Notes: a model not told the origin generated them from the sequence alone. Shown: positions 50,401 through 62,950, numbered from the stretch's first letter. The stretch is DNA of 64,000 bases from Diphasiastrum complanatum (GCA_029204225.1 CM055099.1:45945193-46009192), one strand, 5' to 3'. Translations and numbers: made by a program.

Positions 50401-50817
50401 TAAGAGTAGCACAAGATTGATTTTACAACCAAAATTAGACTGAACGTATGGATTGAACACCAGATCAACTAATTTTGGACTTTGCAATAATCCATTTTTG
50501 AATACAGACATGATAATTTTCAGATGTAATAATATGGCCTCTTCCAAGACAGAAAATAGATCTTCATAATCAATAACTTCTCCATGCTCAAACACCTTCG
50601 AGATAGAGAGTGTAAAGGCTATGTAGCCTTCCTTGGTAGATAAACATCCAACCATGATCCATAGAATTGGATCTCCATCCTTCTTTCCTTCCAAGAAACC
50701 GCATGCAAAGCAATAACCTTCATGAACACTAAGGTGCACAACCTTAGGCTTATAGTTGAACAAGACTCCATATAGTGTACTTCTTCCAATAGCTCCATAA
50801 CTCCACAAAGTTTGCAT
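50389..50817 (-). CDS. Unrecognised antisense ORF, possible gene fragment
   Basis: 142 codons on the minus strand (segments GVLFNYKPKVVHLSVHEGYC and GYIAFTLSISKVFEHGEVID). I do not recognise the family. A second minus frame (50840-50619) is also open and, if the LTR element at 50883-54391 and one target copy are ignored, extends without a stop to about 54452. Only one of the frames can be real; it may be an exon of a plant gene split by the retrotransposon. The amino-acid composition looks protein-like, but no start or splice evidence decides it. Confidence 0.35.
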   Translation of the reverse strand: MQTLWSYGAIGRSTLYGVLFNYKPKVVHLSVHEGYCFACGFLEGKKDGDPILWIMVGCLSTKEGYIAFTLSISKVFEHGEVIDYEDLFSVLEEAILLHLKIIMSVFKNGLLQSPKLVDLVFNPYVQSNFGCKINLVLLLLRP

Positions 50818-50882
50818 AATGGAAAATACACATGCACCATGAAACTTGAAGAGACAAGATATAGCCTTTGGTTACTTGTGAA

Positions 50883-51354
50883 AGTTAGAAATTAGTTTTG
50901 ATCTGATTCATTAGTATAAGTTCTAAATGTGATGATGTAATTAGTGTACAGTTTATTTGGTTTACTGTATATGGTTGTGATCGACACGTGACCCGTTAGG
51001 ATATATTGATCGGGCACTGATCCCGTAGACGGCTACTTGGATAAGCTGGGTAGCCACACATAAGAAGAAATTAGCCTGTACAGTGATTTTGAGTTCATTA
51101 TGCTATACTCAGGGGCATGTCCTAGGTTGTCAGTATATGTGGCCATATTGGGCCTAACTCTAGTTTGGCAGGTGGTAGGCCAGTTAAGTGACACCTGCTG
51201 AGCCCATGCAGTTTGGGGCTTTGCTATATGTACAGTGTTTCTTCATAATAGACTTAACTTTTGTTGTGCCATCTTTGAGAGCTTGTGAAGATTGACTATG
51301 GTGATTGTGTAATGTGATCTGCATATTGCACTAGATCCTAACAGAATTTCAACT
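50883..51354 (+). repeat. 5' LTR of element A
   Basis: 472 bp, AGTTAGAAATTAG...TTTCAACT. It carries GTGATCGACACGTGACCCG and a possible TATA-like GCTATATGTACAG near 51221-51233. Confidence 0.92.
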
Positions 51355-51366
51355 TGGTATCAGAGG
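51355..51366 (+). other. Primer-binding site of element A
   Basis: TGGTATCAGAGG starts at the first base after the 5' LTR and is complementary to the initiator-Met tRNA 3' end except at the last base. Confidence 0.88.
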
Positions 51367-53918
51367 TACAGGGTGTTGCAGGTATGCACGATCCGGTGGA
51401 GCTATGGGATAACGTCTTTCACCAGGAGAAATAGCACTCAAAGCGTCTCAGGAGAGAGGACTCTTTACGGGGTATCGGCAGTCCCGATGGCTGGAGACAT
51501 CAAAGTTCTTTCGATCGGAGCTTCGGGGAAGATCAAAACGATCGTCGTAGGTGGATTCCGGGGAGAATTCAAAGAAAATCTTGCAGTTTCGATGATTTCG
51601 GGAAAATCATCGATGATGGCTAAGTAGTTAACTGTGTAGGCAGCCGGTTGAAGCAATTGGATTTGCAAGAGAGCTGTAAAGATCAATGTTACACAGCCAG
51701 GGCAGTTTACAAGGTGTAATTGGGTGGAAATCGATGGAAATTTCAGAAATTTCCGATTTCGTGGGGTGTTGACAGTTTGGTGAGAAAATCAGCTCATTTG
51801 GAGTCAATACTACACCAATTTTAGAGCCATAAATTGCCTTAAAGAGGCAGAGGTAGGGCGACCTCTGTGGAATTGTACATGTGAACTGCAAGAGAAACCA
51901 CAGGGAATTGTGGTGTAAAAAGCCCAAAGATCCTCTCTTTCTCACAGCCAGGGTTTAAAGATGAAAAATCATGGATCTCTATCTCCACATAACTATTTTT
52001 GGAACTATAAAATTCCAGTGAAGGGCGCCCTGGTGAGAGGAATGTTCAGCCAGATGGCTATTGGCGGCCGTGGAGCAGACATAAAGAGGTCGTGAGAGAA
52101 TCAAGCGGGTTTCCAAACCCCATTCAAGCAACCATACCTAGAAAATCTGCAGGAGGAAGAAGAGGTGAAGGAAGGAGAGCCATGGAGGAGGCGCAGGCCT
52201 CGCACGCATCCTACGAGAGGGAGGCCATAGTATCTTGAGGAGCACAGCGGCTGGAAGAGTTCGGATAAGCGTGCAGATGGGTGTAGGGCCATTGGATCTG
52301 GATCCATGGAGATCCACAGTCAAGATGTGATGCTCGGGGAGCAACATGAACCGTGGGATCAAGGGCCACCGTTGGGATGCAAGTAAAGGAACCCATGAAG
52401 AAATGAAAGGCAAATTAGCCTTCATTCTCATTTAAAATTTTCACTCTAAAATTTGTTGAAGGGACCCAAAGTCCAGAATGGACTTCACTTCATTAAGAAA
52501 CTTCAGTTTGAAGTTACAGTTCAAATTTGCAAGGCATTTTGGAAATGGACCTATCTTTGGCTAGAGGGCACCTATTTTGGCCATCCTTGGGCCAAAATGG
52601 CCCTTGAAACTGGCTGCTCAGAGCTAGCGGACAGAGCAACATCACAAAGTAGGGAGAAGGTGTTTTGGGGTGTTTTCATTACCATTCTATCGAGCGGAGT
52701 GCGGGTGACCTAGTGATGGGCTACATTCGCAATTTGGGTACCGTAGGGCCAAATTTGGGGTGATTTTTGGCTGGTGAAACCTACTATCGGGCGGTACAAT
52801 GAGGCATTATCACTTCAGAATCATTATTACTTACTCTTGATAGGGTAACAGGGTGTTTAGAAGCAGTAAATGCAGTATGGGGGCGAATGGTAGCGGAATT
52901 GTGTGGAGAAAGCTAGTATTGGTGATGGAAGTGCAGTTTGGCGGTGTGACTACTCATCATTGGCGACAATTTTGAGAGGGCAAGCAATCACAGGTGAGAG
53001 GTAGGCATGGTATGCCTAATACAGGTGAAAATTTTTTGTGATCAGGTTCAACTTTTGGGGTTCGAATCAACCAACATCAAATGGCGCATTGGGGGAATGC
53101 TCTCACAGGTATGATCGGCAGTGGCATTGTCGAGTCAGGTGATAGCTGCATTGACACATACATCTATAGCTTAGAAATTTCTCATTCGGAGGGAAATATG
53201 GGCTAGCTTGAAGGTACACACATATTGGCGGTCACGGGTGATGAAAGTGCAAGGTGGTGCCAGTTGGAAGCCATTAGGCAAGATAGCGGACTTGCAATGG
53301 ATGAGCTGTGTGTGGGACATGCAGAGGATGAAGAATGGGTCAATAATCACATTTTTAATGCTCTTGCTGAGTGGTGAGTGTGATGATTTTGCGGTTTTGC
53401 AGTCGGTAAGTCATTTTTGATCAAGCCATTGTAGCTGTGGAGCAGTGTATCAGGTTTGTGCTCATTGACTTGTCATTGTCTACTAGCTGTTTAACTGGTG
53501 AGGGTGCAATCTTATAGTGGCAGTAAGATTTTCTTAGGTTGACCCTCAGTCGCTCATTTATGTCAGCTTTACAGGTTTGTGCTTATAAGCGTCTGATAGG
53601 ACGTCAGCCTAGCTAGATGGAGGATGTAAGTCTCATGGTGGCAGTGAGATTTCTCGAGTTTGAGCCATGTCGCTCATGTGGTCCACTTGTGTTCAAGTCG
53701 GATTGGGGATGAGTCAGTTGGTCGAGAGTGTGGTAGACTCTCTGTATGAGCATTGTGTTTACATGATACTTTGTGAGTCAAACCTGGTGGTTTGTTGGTG
53801 TGCTTGAGTGTGAGTCAAGTACATAGGAGTTGTGATATGCATAACATCTTTTGGACACTCCAAACGCTGCTGCAATATATTGTTTTTCACTCTTATCACA
53901 TTTGAGCTTAAGGGAGAG

Positions 53919-53928
53919 AGTTAGAAAT
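53919..53928 (+). other. Polypurine tract of element A
   Basis: TAAGGGAGAG directly precedes the 3' LTR. The same tract precedes the 3' LTR of the inverted copy. Confidence 0.85.
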
Positions 53929-54391
53929 CAGTTTTGATCTGGTTCATTAGTATAAGCTCCAGATATGATGATGTAATTAGTGTATAGTTTATTTGGTTTA
54001 CTGTATATGGTTGTGATCGGGATGTGACCCGTTAGGATATATTGATCGGACACTGATTTCGCAGACGACTACTTGGGTTAGCCGGATAGCCACACATAAG
54101 AAGAAATTAGCCTGTACAGTGATTTTGAGTTCATTATGCTATACTCAGGGGCATGTCCTGGGTTTGTCAGTATATGTGGCCATATTGGGCCTAACTCTAG
54201 TTTGGCAGGTGGTAGGCCAGTTTAGTGACACCTGTTGAGCCCATGCAGTTTGGGGCTTTGCTATATGTACAGTGTTTCTTCATAATAGACTTAGCTTTTG
54301 TTGTGCCATCTTTGAGAGCTTGTGAGGAGTGACTATGGTGATTGTGTGATGTGATCTGCATACTGCACTAGATCCTAACAGAATTTCAACT
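53929..54391 (+). repeat. 3' LTR of element A
   Basis: 463 bp, AGTTAGAAATCAG...TTTCAACT, differing from the 5' LTR by scattered substitutions, which indicates some age since insertion. Confidence 0.92.
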
Positions 54392-54396
54392 GTGAA

Positions 54397-54730
54397 ACCA
54401 TCAATAGAATTCACACATATTTCAAAAGGCTCATGTTGTTTATAAAAAAATATTTAATGAGCAGCTAAACAATATGAAAATCTTAAAACATAGTATGGAT
54501 ACATCATATATTTTGAGATTCTAATTAACTTGCAACACATTAAACACATATGAAAATACAAACAAAAAAGTACTACATGGTCAATGTAAAAAAATTAACA
54601 CTTACAATTTGAAATCATTTACATCTCACATATACATGCACATCAAAGCAAAGATGGTTTTGTAGAAAACAACTACAAGATATCTTTATTTATAAAATGT
54701 ATTACAAAATATATACATGGATTGGCAAAT
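54397..54730. other. Spacer between the two LTR elements
   Basis: AT-rich host or older repeat sequence, continuing the target sequence of element A and ending with CAAAT, the target duplication of element B. No gene called. Confidence 0.5.
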
Positions 54731-55204
54731 AGATGAAATTTCGGTAGAATCTAGTGCAGTATGCAGATCACATCACACAATCATCATAGGCACTCCTCAC
54801 AAGCTCTCAAAGATGGCATAGAAAAAGTTATAGATTACAAAGAGAAAACTGTACATATACCATATAGCCCCAACATGCATGGGCTCGACAAGTGTCAATA
54901 CACTAAAATAGGCACCTGTCTGACTAATAGGCCCAACATGGGCTAAAAGACTGACAAACTCAGGACATGCCCCTGAGTATAGCAATGCCATAAAAAATAC
55001 ACACCGTACATGCTAATTTCCCTATGTGTGGCTACCCGGATAACCCAATAGCCGTCTAGGGGATCAGTGCCTGATCAATATATCCTAGTGGGTCACGTCC
55101 CAAACACAACTGAATACATCAAATCTAATTAACTGTATACTAATCATAATGTCACATTTAGAGCTTACATATAATGTATATCAGATTAACTCTGAATTCT
55201 AACT
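54731..55204 (-). repeat. 3' LTR of element B
   Basis: 474 bp; on the minus strand it follows GCTTAAGGGAGAG and runs from AGTTAGAATTC to TTTCATCT. Confidence 0.9.
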
Positions 55205-58200
55205 CTCTCCCTTAAGCTCAAATGTGATAAGAGTGAAAAACAATAATCTGTAGCAATGTCTAGAGTGTCCCAAAGATGTTATGCGTGTCCATGCTACCTT
55301 GTACTTGACTCACACTCAAGCACACCAACAAACCACCAGGTTTGACTCACAAAGTATCATGTAAATACAATGCTCATATAGAGAGTTTACCATATTCTCG
55401 ACCAACTGACTCGTCCCAAATCTGACTTGACCACAAGTGGACCACATGAGCGACATGGCTCAAACTAAGGAAATCTCGCTGCCACTATGAGACTTACATC
55501 CTCCATCTAGCTAGGCTAACATCCTATCAGACACTTATAAGCACAAACATGTAAAGCTAACATAAAGACATAAAGACAAGTCAATGAGCATACAATGACT
55601 ACTTTGTTTCAGACGTAACAAATGCACAACCACATACGACTCAAACTCAGATCTAGACTCCCGTGACAAGGTAACATGCAAGCACACATTTATGCAAACC
55701 AACACAAATACGTTAATACATGACTAGGCTTGCACAAAATGTGGTATCCTGTCGTATTAACACCTGTCACCTGTAGATCCGTTGCTACACCACTGGTCAC
55801 CAAATCAGGTCCCCAACCATGGCCTGCACCTATAATCAAGATGCCCTCACGTCCAAGCACATACATCTATCCAATAGGTCCTGAAAGCCAATTCTCATCC
55901 ATTCCCCATGCTCTAAGCACAAGAGTCTACCAAGGACTCAATGAATGAATGTATGCAAACCTCACCATCAGCTATACCTGAGTAGCTTGCCCGTCTCCCA
56001 AAGATATTGATGATGATTTGCCTATCCTACATGCCATGTAGGCTCAACTTCCCATGCTTGACATTGCCAACTCTGATTTGACTAATATATAGGCCTCTCA
56101 CCAAGGAGCCTATCTCACAAACACTGTATCCATCATGTCAATCCAACCAAAGCAAATGCAGATCCACCATCATGATGAGAAACTCACCTACTATCCATAG
56201 TATATCAGGTAGGATAGCTCCAGAATCATGTATCCTGTACCATCTGATTACCAAGTATCCATTACCCGCTGATAGCTCTCCTAGAATCTGTCCACATGTA
56301 GTGCAACTACACTCCAACTGGATCTAACCAAACAACTACATCATGCTTACCAAAAACAATGATACAACATGTGATGCCAACTTGGAGATAACTGTGCATA
56401 TAACCCTGCAGCTCACCTGATCACTCACCAAAGTATCAGCTGTCACTCCTTGAGCAACCATCTCCATCTTGTCGGCTCACAACCATGGGCATGTTGGATC
56501 CGCATCACCCTGTAATGCACTCCATACCCTCAAGATATGTACCACCTCCAGGTACACTCCATGCTGCCTATCTCCAAGTAGGCATGGCCCATCCCTAGAT
56601 CACCACATATGATGCACCAACTAAAGATCATCGTCCATACATTAAATGACATGTCATACCTGAGCAACTGTAGCATCTCCCTGAGTGCCACCCCAATGGA
56701 CTCGTCATCCACATACCCTACAGTGCTATCCCTACCAGGTATTCCAATGCCATCCCTGATCACAAAGATCTGAGCATCTACCCTGTAGATCCCCACATGT
56801 ATTCTCCCAAGCTAGATCCAAAGCTGATCATGTGAATGATTAAAATCCATTCCCTGAGAATACATGATGTCCGTTGAGGTTGGAAAATCACACAAAACAA
56901 CTGAGCGGGGTGAGAGACTGGTATCACTAAAATATGGCTTGATCAAAATTGACTTTCCGACTGCAAAAAAAAAAAACATCACATTTACCACTCACCAAGA
57001 GCATCCAAAGTGTGATTATTGACCTGTTCTTCATCCTCCATGTGTCCCACACACAGCTCATCCAATGCAAGTCCGCTATCTTGTCCAATGGCTTCCACCT
57101 GGCACCACCTCGCACTTTCATCACCTATGACCACCAATATGTGTATACCTCCAAGCTAGCCCATATTTTCCTTTGAATTTTCAAGCTATAGATGCATGTG
57201 TCAATGCAGCTATCACCTGACTCGACAATGCCACTGCCGATCATGCCTATGAGAGCGTTCCTCCAAAATGCCACTTGAGATTGGTCGGTTCTAACTCCAA
57301 GAGTTGAACCTGATCACAAAAATTTTTCACCTGTAAATGGTATACCATGCCTACCTCTTACCTGTGATTGCTTGCCCTCTCAAAATTGTCGCCAATGATG
57401 AGTAGTCATGCTGCCAAACTGCACTTTTGTTGCCAATACTAGCTTTTTCCACACAATTTCGCTATTATTCGTCCCCATACTACATTTAACCCTCCCAAAC
57501 ACCCTATTACCCTATCAAGAGTAAGTAATAATAATTTAGAAGTGATTATGCCTCATTGTACCGCCTGTAGTAGGTTTCATCGGCCAAACATTGCCCCAAA
57601 TTTGGCCCTACGGTACACAAATGGCGAATGTAGCCCATCACTAGGTCACCTGCACTCCGCTCAATAGAATGGTGATCGAAACTCCCCAAAACACTTTTAT
57701 TCCTACTCTATGATGTCGCTCTGTCCGCTGGCTTTGAGCAACCATTTCAGGGGCCATTTTGGCCCAAGGATGGCCAAAATAGGTGCCTTCTAGCCAAGGT
57801 TAGGCCCTTCCAAAAAATAGCTTGCAAAAATGAACTAGAACTTCATTCTGAAGTTTCTTAATGAGGAATAGCCATTCTAAATGGCGGGTCCCTTCAATTG
57901 CATTTCACATAAAGATTTTTAATGAAAAGAAAGCCAATTATTTTCTTCATTGCCTTTTAGGCCCCTTTCAATTCAATCCATTGGTTGGTTTGGATCTGAT
58001 GGTCCACACTGCTCCCCGAGCCTTTGATCGCGATCGTAGATAAGCCTCTTTCTTGATTCGACCAGATCTCCATATCTGCATTGATCCATGCTCCACCGTC
58101 TGCCAGCCACTTATTGACACTAAGCTCTTACTCCAGTTCACCGTGCATGCTAGCCGCGACTGCCCCTTCTCCTTCTCCTTTGTTCTAGCTATGGTTGCTC

Positions 58201-58962
58201 TCTTTTGTAGGTGGATATGGCTGCCCTGCTCAGATGGATCCAGTGCTCCTTCCTCTCCACGGCTGCCCACGACTAATTGTCACCCTCTTTGCAGCATCAG
58301 GGCACTCTCCATCACACATTTACAGATCCAAAAGTGACTCTCTACAAAGAGAGATCCATGGTTTTTCTCATTAAAACCCTAGTTTGCCAATACTTCCACA
58401 ACTGAGAAGAAGAATCAATTGCTCTTCTCCTGCTTTTTGTTGTCCCTGACAATTTACCACAAGCTTGACCCCTACTATAAGATATTGAATAGCAATTTAT
58501 AGTGCCCACTTCCATCAAGCAGAGAGAAAGATCTGCAGCTTTACATTTTCCGTCAACTAGCAACTTTTTGCCAATTCCCAAAATTGCTTCTTTCTCTTCC
58601 CACTGTAAATGGATGTCAAACTCTTCTCATAACTGAGAAACCACTACCCTGCTTTCCCTTACGATCCTCTCCGCTCAACAATTACCAAACTAATGTGAGA
58701 GTTCTGGCCAGCTTTCCGTGAAAGCCATTTTGAGCAATTTTTTTGTGAATTCTCCCCAGAATCCACCTACGACGATTGTTCTGATCTTCCCCGAAGCTCT
58801 GATTGAAGGAACTTTGCTGTCTCCTACCATCCAGACTGCCGATACCTTGTATGGAGTCCTCTCTCCTAAGACAGTCTGAGTGCTATTTTTCTTGGTGAAA
58901 CACGCTATCCCATAGCTTCATCGGATCGTGCATCCCTACATCACCCTGATGCTTTAATACCA

Positions 58963-59426
58963 AGTTGAAATTCTGATATAATCTAGTGCAGTATGCAGAT
59001 CACATCACACAATCACCATAGCCACTCCTCACAAGCTCTCAAAGATGGCACAACAAAAGTTATAGATTACAAAGAGAAAACTATACATATACCAAAAGCC
59101 CCAACATGCATGGGCTCGACAAGTGTCAACACACCAAAATAGGCACCTGTCTGAGGCCCAACATGGGCTAAACGACTGACAAACTAAGGACATGCCCCTG
59201 AGTATAACAATGCTGTAAAAAATACATTGTACATGCTAATTTTCCTACGTGTGGCTACCCGGCTAACCTAAGTAGCCGTCTACGGGATCAGTGTCCGATC
59301 AATATTTCCTAATGGGTCTCGAACACAACTGAATACAACAAATCTAATTAACAGTTGTACACTAACTACAATATCACATTTAGAGCTTACATGAAATGTA
59401 TATCATATTAACTCTGGTTTCTAACT
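58963..59426 (-). repeat. 5' LTR of element B
   Basis: 464 bp; on the minus strand it runs from AGTTAGAAACCAG to GAATTTCAACT, then a primer-binding site. Confidence 0.9.
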
Positions 59427-59472
59427 CAAATGGCCATTACAAAATATTTACATTGATTGAAGCACCAATATG

Positions 59473-59667
59473 CTACATGTCTTCAATGTGTAAGTCTATA
59501 TCTACATCACATGTAACACGAGTATTAGAATGATCTGATTCTTCAAAAGATTGACCAGCTGAACCAGATTTCAAACATTTCATATTTTCCATATAGGCTT
59601 TAGTAAGATTTGTATATACAATGTTTCGGCCACCGACATTTAGCAATGGGGCTACCATATAAGACAA
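59473..59667 (-). CDS. Unrecognised short antisense ORF
   Basis: About 60 codons, with segments PLLNVGGRNIVYTNLTKAYM and SFEESDHSNTRVTCDVDIDL, ending at TAG-type stop 59473. A pyrimidine-rich stretch with an AG just upstream could be a splice acceptor, so it may be the last exon of an antisense gene. The family is unknown. Confidence 0.3.
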   Translation of the reverse strand: MSYMVAPLLNVGGRNIVYTNLTKAYMENMKCLKSGSAGQSFEESDHSNTRVTCDVDIDLHIEDM

Positions 59668-60075
59668 CCAATATAAAAAACCGACCAGTCCGGAGCAGAG
59701 AAGGACTCAACAATGTTGTTCACGCCTTTCCAATGCTTTGCTCTTTTTTTGCTCTTTTTTCTTTCGTTTGTTTTCTGGTTCAAAGTTCAGCCTGCTTTTA
59801 ATATTTTGTTATGTCTCGCTGCAAGAGGCACTATCTCAGTACACACACAACAACTCAAAATTTTAGCATGAAAAGTAAAAGTAACAAAGCAGCAAATTGT
59901 CTCAAAAGTTAGGCAATGATTGGTGGTTGGACATAGATGGTCTATTTCAATCCTAATGTTGGTGGGTCTATATTGAAGCAGACATCTCGACAACATGCAC
60001 CACTAATCTACTCAAACAAAATTTTACTCAATTGTTATCAACTCATAAAAGACACTAACATTTTGTCCCAAAGAA
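59668..60075. other. Unassigned sequence
   Basis: Nothing recognised before the long (TC)n tract. Confidence 0.45.
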
Positions 60076-60231
<156 letters not shown>

Positions 60232-60289
60232 AGACTCCCTCTTCAGAAGACATTATCATCAGAAGGCATATCTTGTGATTTGATTTAAT

Positions 60290-60390
60290 CCGCCCCTCCC
60301 CTCCACCCTCCCTTCGGTCCCCCCTCCCCTCAGCCCTCCCTTCGGCCCCCCTCGGTCATCACCCCCTCGGTCGCCTTGTCGGTCATATCA
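60290..60390 (-). repeat. C-rich tract with G-quadruplex potential
   Basis: CCCCTCCCCTCCACCCTCCC and a second similar run give at least four G runs of three or more with short loops on the minus strand. CCCTCCCTTCGG(T/C)CCCC is repeated in tandem. Confidence 0.7.
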
Positions 60391-60884
60391 GAGGATACTT
60401 TTTCAACATTTATTTGTTCTGCACATTAATTCCTTATTAATTATGAGTTATTACTTATTTTTCTTTAATTATAAATTATTAATTATTTGGTTGTACAAAC
60501 GAATTTGTAATATGGATATGAATTTGTAAACGGTCTATAGGCTAGACTTTCTTTTCATTCATTAAATGACCGCTCAGTGTGTGTAAACAATCTATAGTCT
60601 AGACTTTATTTTCATTCATTAAATGATCGCTCCTTTTTAATCAATGCCAGTTCTTCCATCACTTTTGCCCAACTCTTTTTCTCACCCTATTTCATTGTTA
60701 TAACATTGTCATTTTCTTTTTCACTTACACTTTTCTTTTGTTTTCTTGCTTTCATGCTCATCGCTTGCTTGTGTTGTCTACATCACTCTCGCCATCATCA
60801 GCTCATTGCTTTCGCATTCGACCTAGCTTCTCGTGCGTCCGACTCGAACACTTTTGTGTTTTCAGCTCTGCAAAGGATCATCAT
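60391..60884. other. AT-rich unassigned sequence
   Basis: A phrase CTAGACTTT(C/A)(T/A)TTTCATTCATTAAATGA(C/T)CGCTC occurs twice (about 60541 and 60600). No gene recognised. Confidence 0.5.
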
Positions 60885-62660
60885 GATAAACTTAGACAAA
60901 ATTTACAAAGATGCAGAGAAACATCGATTTCATTACATGTTGAGAAATATTATTTTGGAACAACGGAAGACATACTTCTTGGACACAGAATATCGGAAAG
61001 AAGAATTAAAGTGGACCAAAGACAAGGTCAAGATTATTGAGGCTTTGCAGCCACCCATAAACTTAAGAGATTTAAGAGATTTTCTTGACCATTTGGGATA
61101 TTACAGAAGATTTATAAAGGATTATGCTATCATGGCAGCCCATTTGAATAAACTTTTAAAGAGAACTACTGATTACAATTGGAAAGGAGATTTCCAAAGG
61201 GCATTTGAGTGTTTAAAAGATAAATTAAAATCAGGTCCAATTTTAAGACCTCCAGATTGGGATCAAAAATTTCATATATATGTGGATACATCTTCCTTTG
61301 ATATTGGGACTATATTAAGTCAAAAGGATGATACAAAAAGAGATTACCCAATTTATTATGCAGGTAGGTAGTTATCAGCTTCCAAGAAGAACTATTCAGC
61401 AACTAAAAGAGAAACCTTAGGAATGATATATTCCATTAAGAAGTTTTGACATTATCTTATAACTTATGCATTTACCTTTATGTTGATCATTATGCTATCA
61501 AATATTTGGTAAATAAGCCAAATTGGTCAAGAAGAATAGCACGATGGATCTTTTTATTATCGGAAATCGAATATACAGTCGAAGTTCGACTGGGCAAACA
61601 TCATGCAAATGCGGATTATTTATCAAGGCTCGAAACTTCAGAACAAAAGAAAACGGTTTCTGATAAACTTTTGGATGAGGAGGTAACGTTATTAACAACT
61701 AAAAATTCATGGTATTATGATGTAATTGAATATTTGCAAACATTGCAATATCTAGTAGGAATGACCAGGGAAGAGAAAAATGTTTTCCAATATCGATTCA
61801 CTTCCTATACCATAATCTCAAGATTTTTGTATAAAATGGAAAATGATGAAGAACTTAGGAGATATTTGGAGAAAAACCAGATTCAACAAGTGATCAAATC
61901 TTTTCATGTAGAAGATGTTGGAGGCCATTTTGCATTGAAAAATACGGTAAAGAAAATTATGAATGGAAAATATTGGTGGCCAACTATGTATAGAGATGTC
62001 CATAAGTTCATTTTGAACTGTGATCCATGCCAAAGAGTTGGTAAACCAATAGCTTCCAACAATTGGCCTGCATTTCCAATTTCACGATTAGTGCCCTTTG
62101 AAAAATGGGGGATCGATTTTGGGAGTCCTATCAAACCAACTGCAAGGCATAATAAGAAGAATCAATATATACTGGTTGCCACAGATTACTGTACCAAGAT
62201 GGTGGAGGTTGAGGCAACAAAAAGAAATGATGCAAAAATTGTTGCTAATTTCCTCTTTGTAAATATAATTATCAGGTATGGATGTCCATTGGAGTTGGTA
62301 AGTGACAAGGGTACTCATTTTATCAATCAAACTATTGTAGAGTAACTAAAGTACTTCAAGATGACATGATCGAAGGACAACACCTTACAATCCTAAAGCT
62401 AATGGGTTAACGGAGAGAGCTAATGATATAATCTGTAAGATTTTAAATAAAATTACCGATCAACATTCTACTGATTGGAATACCAAGTTACCATCTATTC
62501 TTTGGGCCTATCAAAATACTGAGAAGATAACTAAAAAGAAGACCCCATTTTATTTGGTGTACGAGATGTACCCTATACTATCGATGTACCTACTTATGTT
62601 TTTCCAAGAGCAATTAATTATTATTAATTTTTATTTTTCGATAGATTTTTTCAGCGAGGA
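60885..62660 (+). pseudogene. Ty3 (Gypsy) pol remnant (RNase H and integrase)
   Basis: RT end FGTTEDILLGHRISER, then after a frame change RDFLDHLGYYRRFIKDYAIM, FECLKDKLKSGPIL and FHIYVDTSSFDIGTILSQ (RNase H). After a stop at 61370, RIARWIFLLSEIEYTVEVRL and HHANADYLSRL, then the integrase zinc domain (GGHFALKNTVKKI, CDPCQRVGK) and core (FEKWGIDFGSPIKP, GCPLELVSDKGTHFI). A stop at 62343 is followed by broken GLTERAND. Gag, protease and most of RT are missing. Confidence 0.87.
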
Positions 62661-62671
62661 CGTTCTCTAAT

Positions 62672-62950
62672 TTGAGGGGGGGAGACTTTGTACTTTGAAA
62701 TTCTCGATTTTTGGATTTAGTGAGCTCTCTGTGTATCTCGATCTTTGTATTCGTTGAGTAACTGAAGACATTACTGGGTTATATAAGACATCGAACCTTT
62801 TTTGTAATCGTAGTATCGAAAAATTTAGATTCAATTCAATTAGAGTCCTTATCAAATTTTTCGAACATTTTTTTTTGATCCATTAGAAATTCGATCTAAT
62901 CTGATTTGAGTCAATCATGTATCGAATTTTTCTAATTATTCTATAGGGTC
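62672..62950 (+). mobile_element. Polypurine tract and 3' LTR start of the Ty3 remnant
   Basis: TTTGAGGGGGGGAGAC is a polypurine tract. TGTACTTTGAAATTCTCG (62689 on) is a likely LTR start, with GTTATATAAGAC as a TATA box near 62778. The LTR end was not found, so 62950 is an estimate. Confidence 0.55.

Larger units (their letters stand above)
50883..54391 (+). mobile_element. Large non-autonomous LTR element A, AG...CT ends
   Basis: 5' LTR 50883-51354 and 3' LTR 53929-54391 are nearly identical. The LTR starts AGTTAGAAAT and ends AATTTCAACT. The target duplication GTGAA is at 50878-50882 and 54392-54396. The primer-binding site TGGTATCAGAGG abuts the 5' LTR, and the polypurine tract AAGGGAGAG abuts the 3' LTR. 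The 2.6-kb interior has no gag or pol, only short ORFs (for example 51373-51627), so it is a large non-autonomous element (LARD type) mobilised by another element's proteins. Same family as the inverted copy at 54731. Confidence 0.9.
54731..59426 (-). mobile_element. Large non-autonomous LTR element B, inverted copy of A
   Basis: On the minus strand: 5' LTR 59426-58963, a degenerate primer-binding site (TGGTATTAAAGC, 58962-58951), polypurine tract GGGAGAG and 3' LTR 55204-54731. The LTR starts AGTTAGAA and ends TTTCAACT (5') or TTTCATCT (3'). The target duplication is CAAAT at 54726-54730 and 59427-59431. The interior is colinear with element A but has about 1.3 kb more (roughly 55590-56930). 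No gag or pol ORF exists. With A it forms a 3.5-kb inverted repeat. Confidence 0.9.

Noticed and set aside
51373-51627. 84-codon ORF as a functional gag of element A
   Set aside because: It has no gag domain or zinc knuckle and contains no recognised motif.
57861-58337. ORFs of 60 and 94 codons in element B as captured host genes
   Set aside because: No recognised family, and the colinear region of element A does not keep the same frames.
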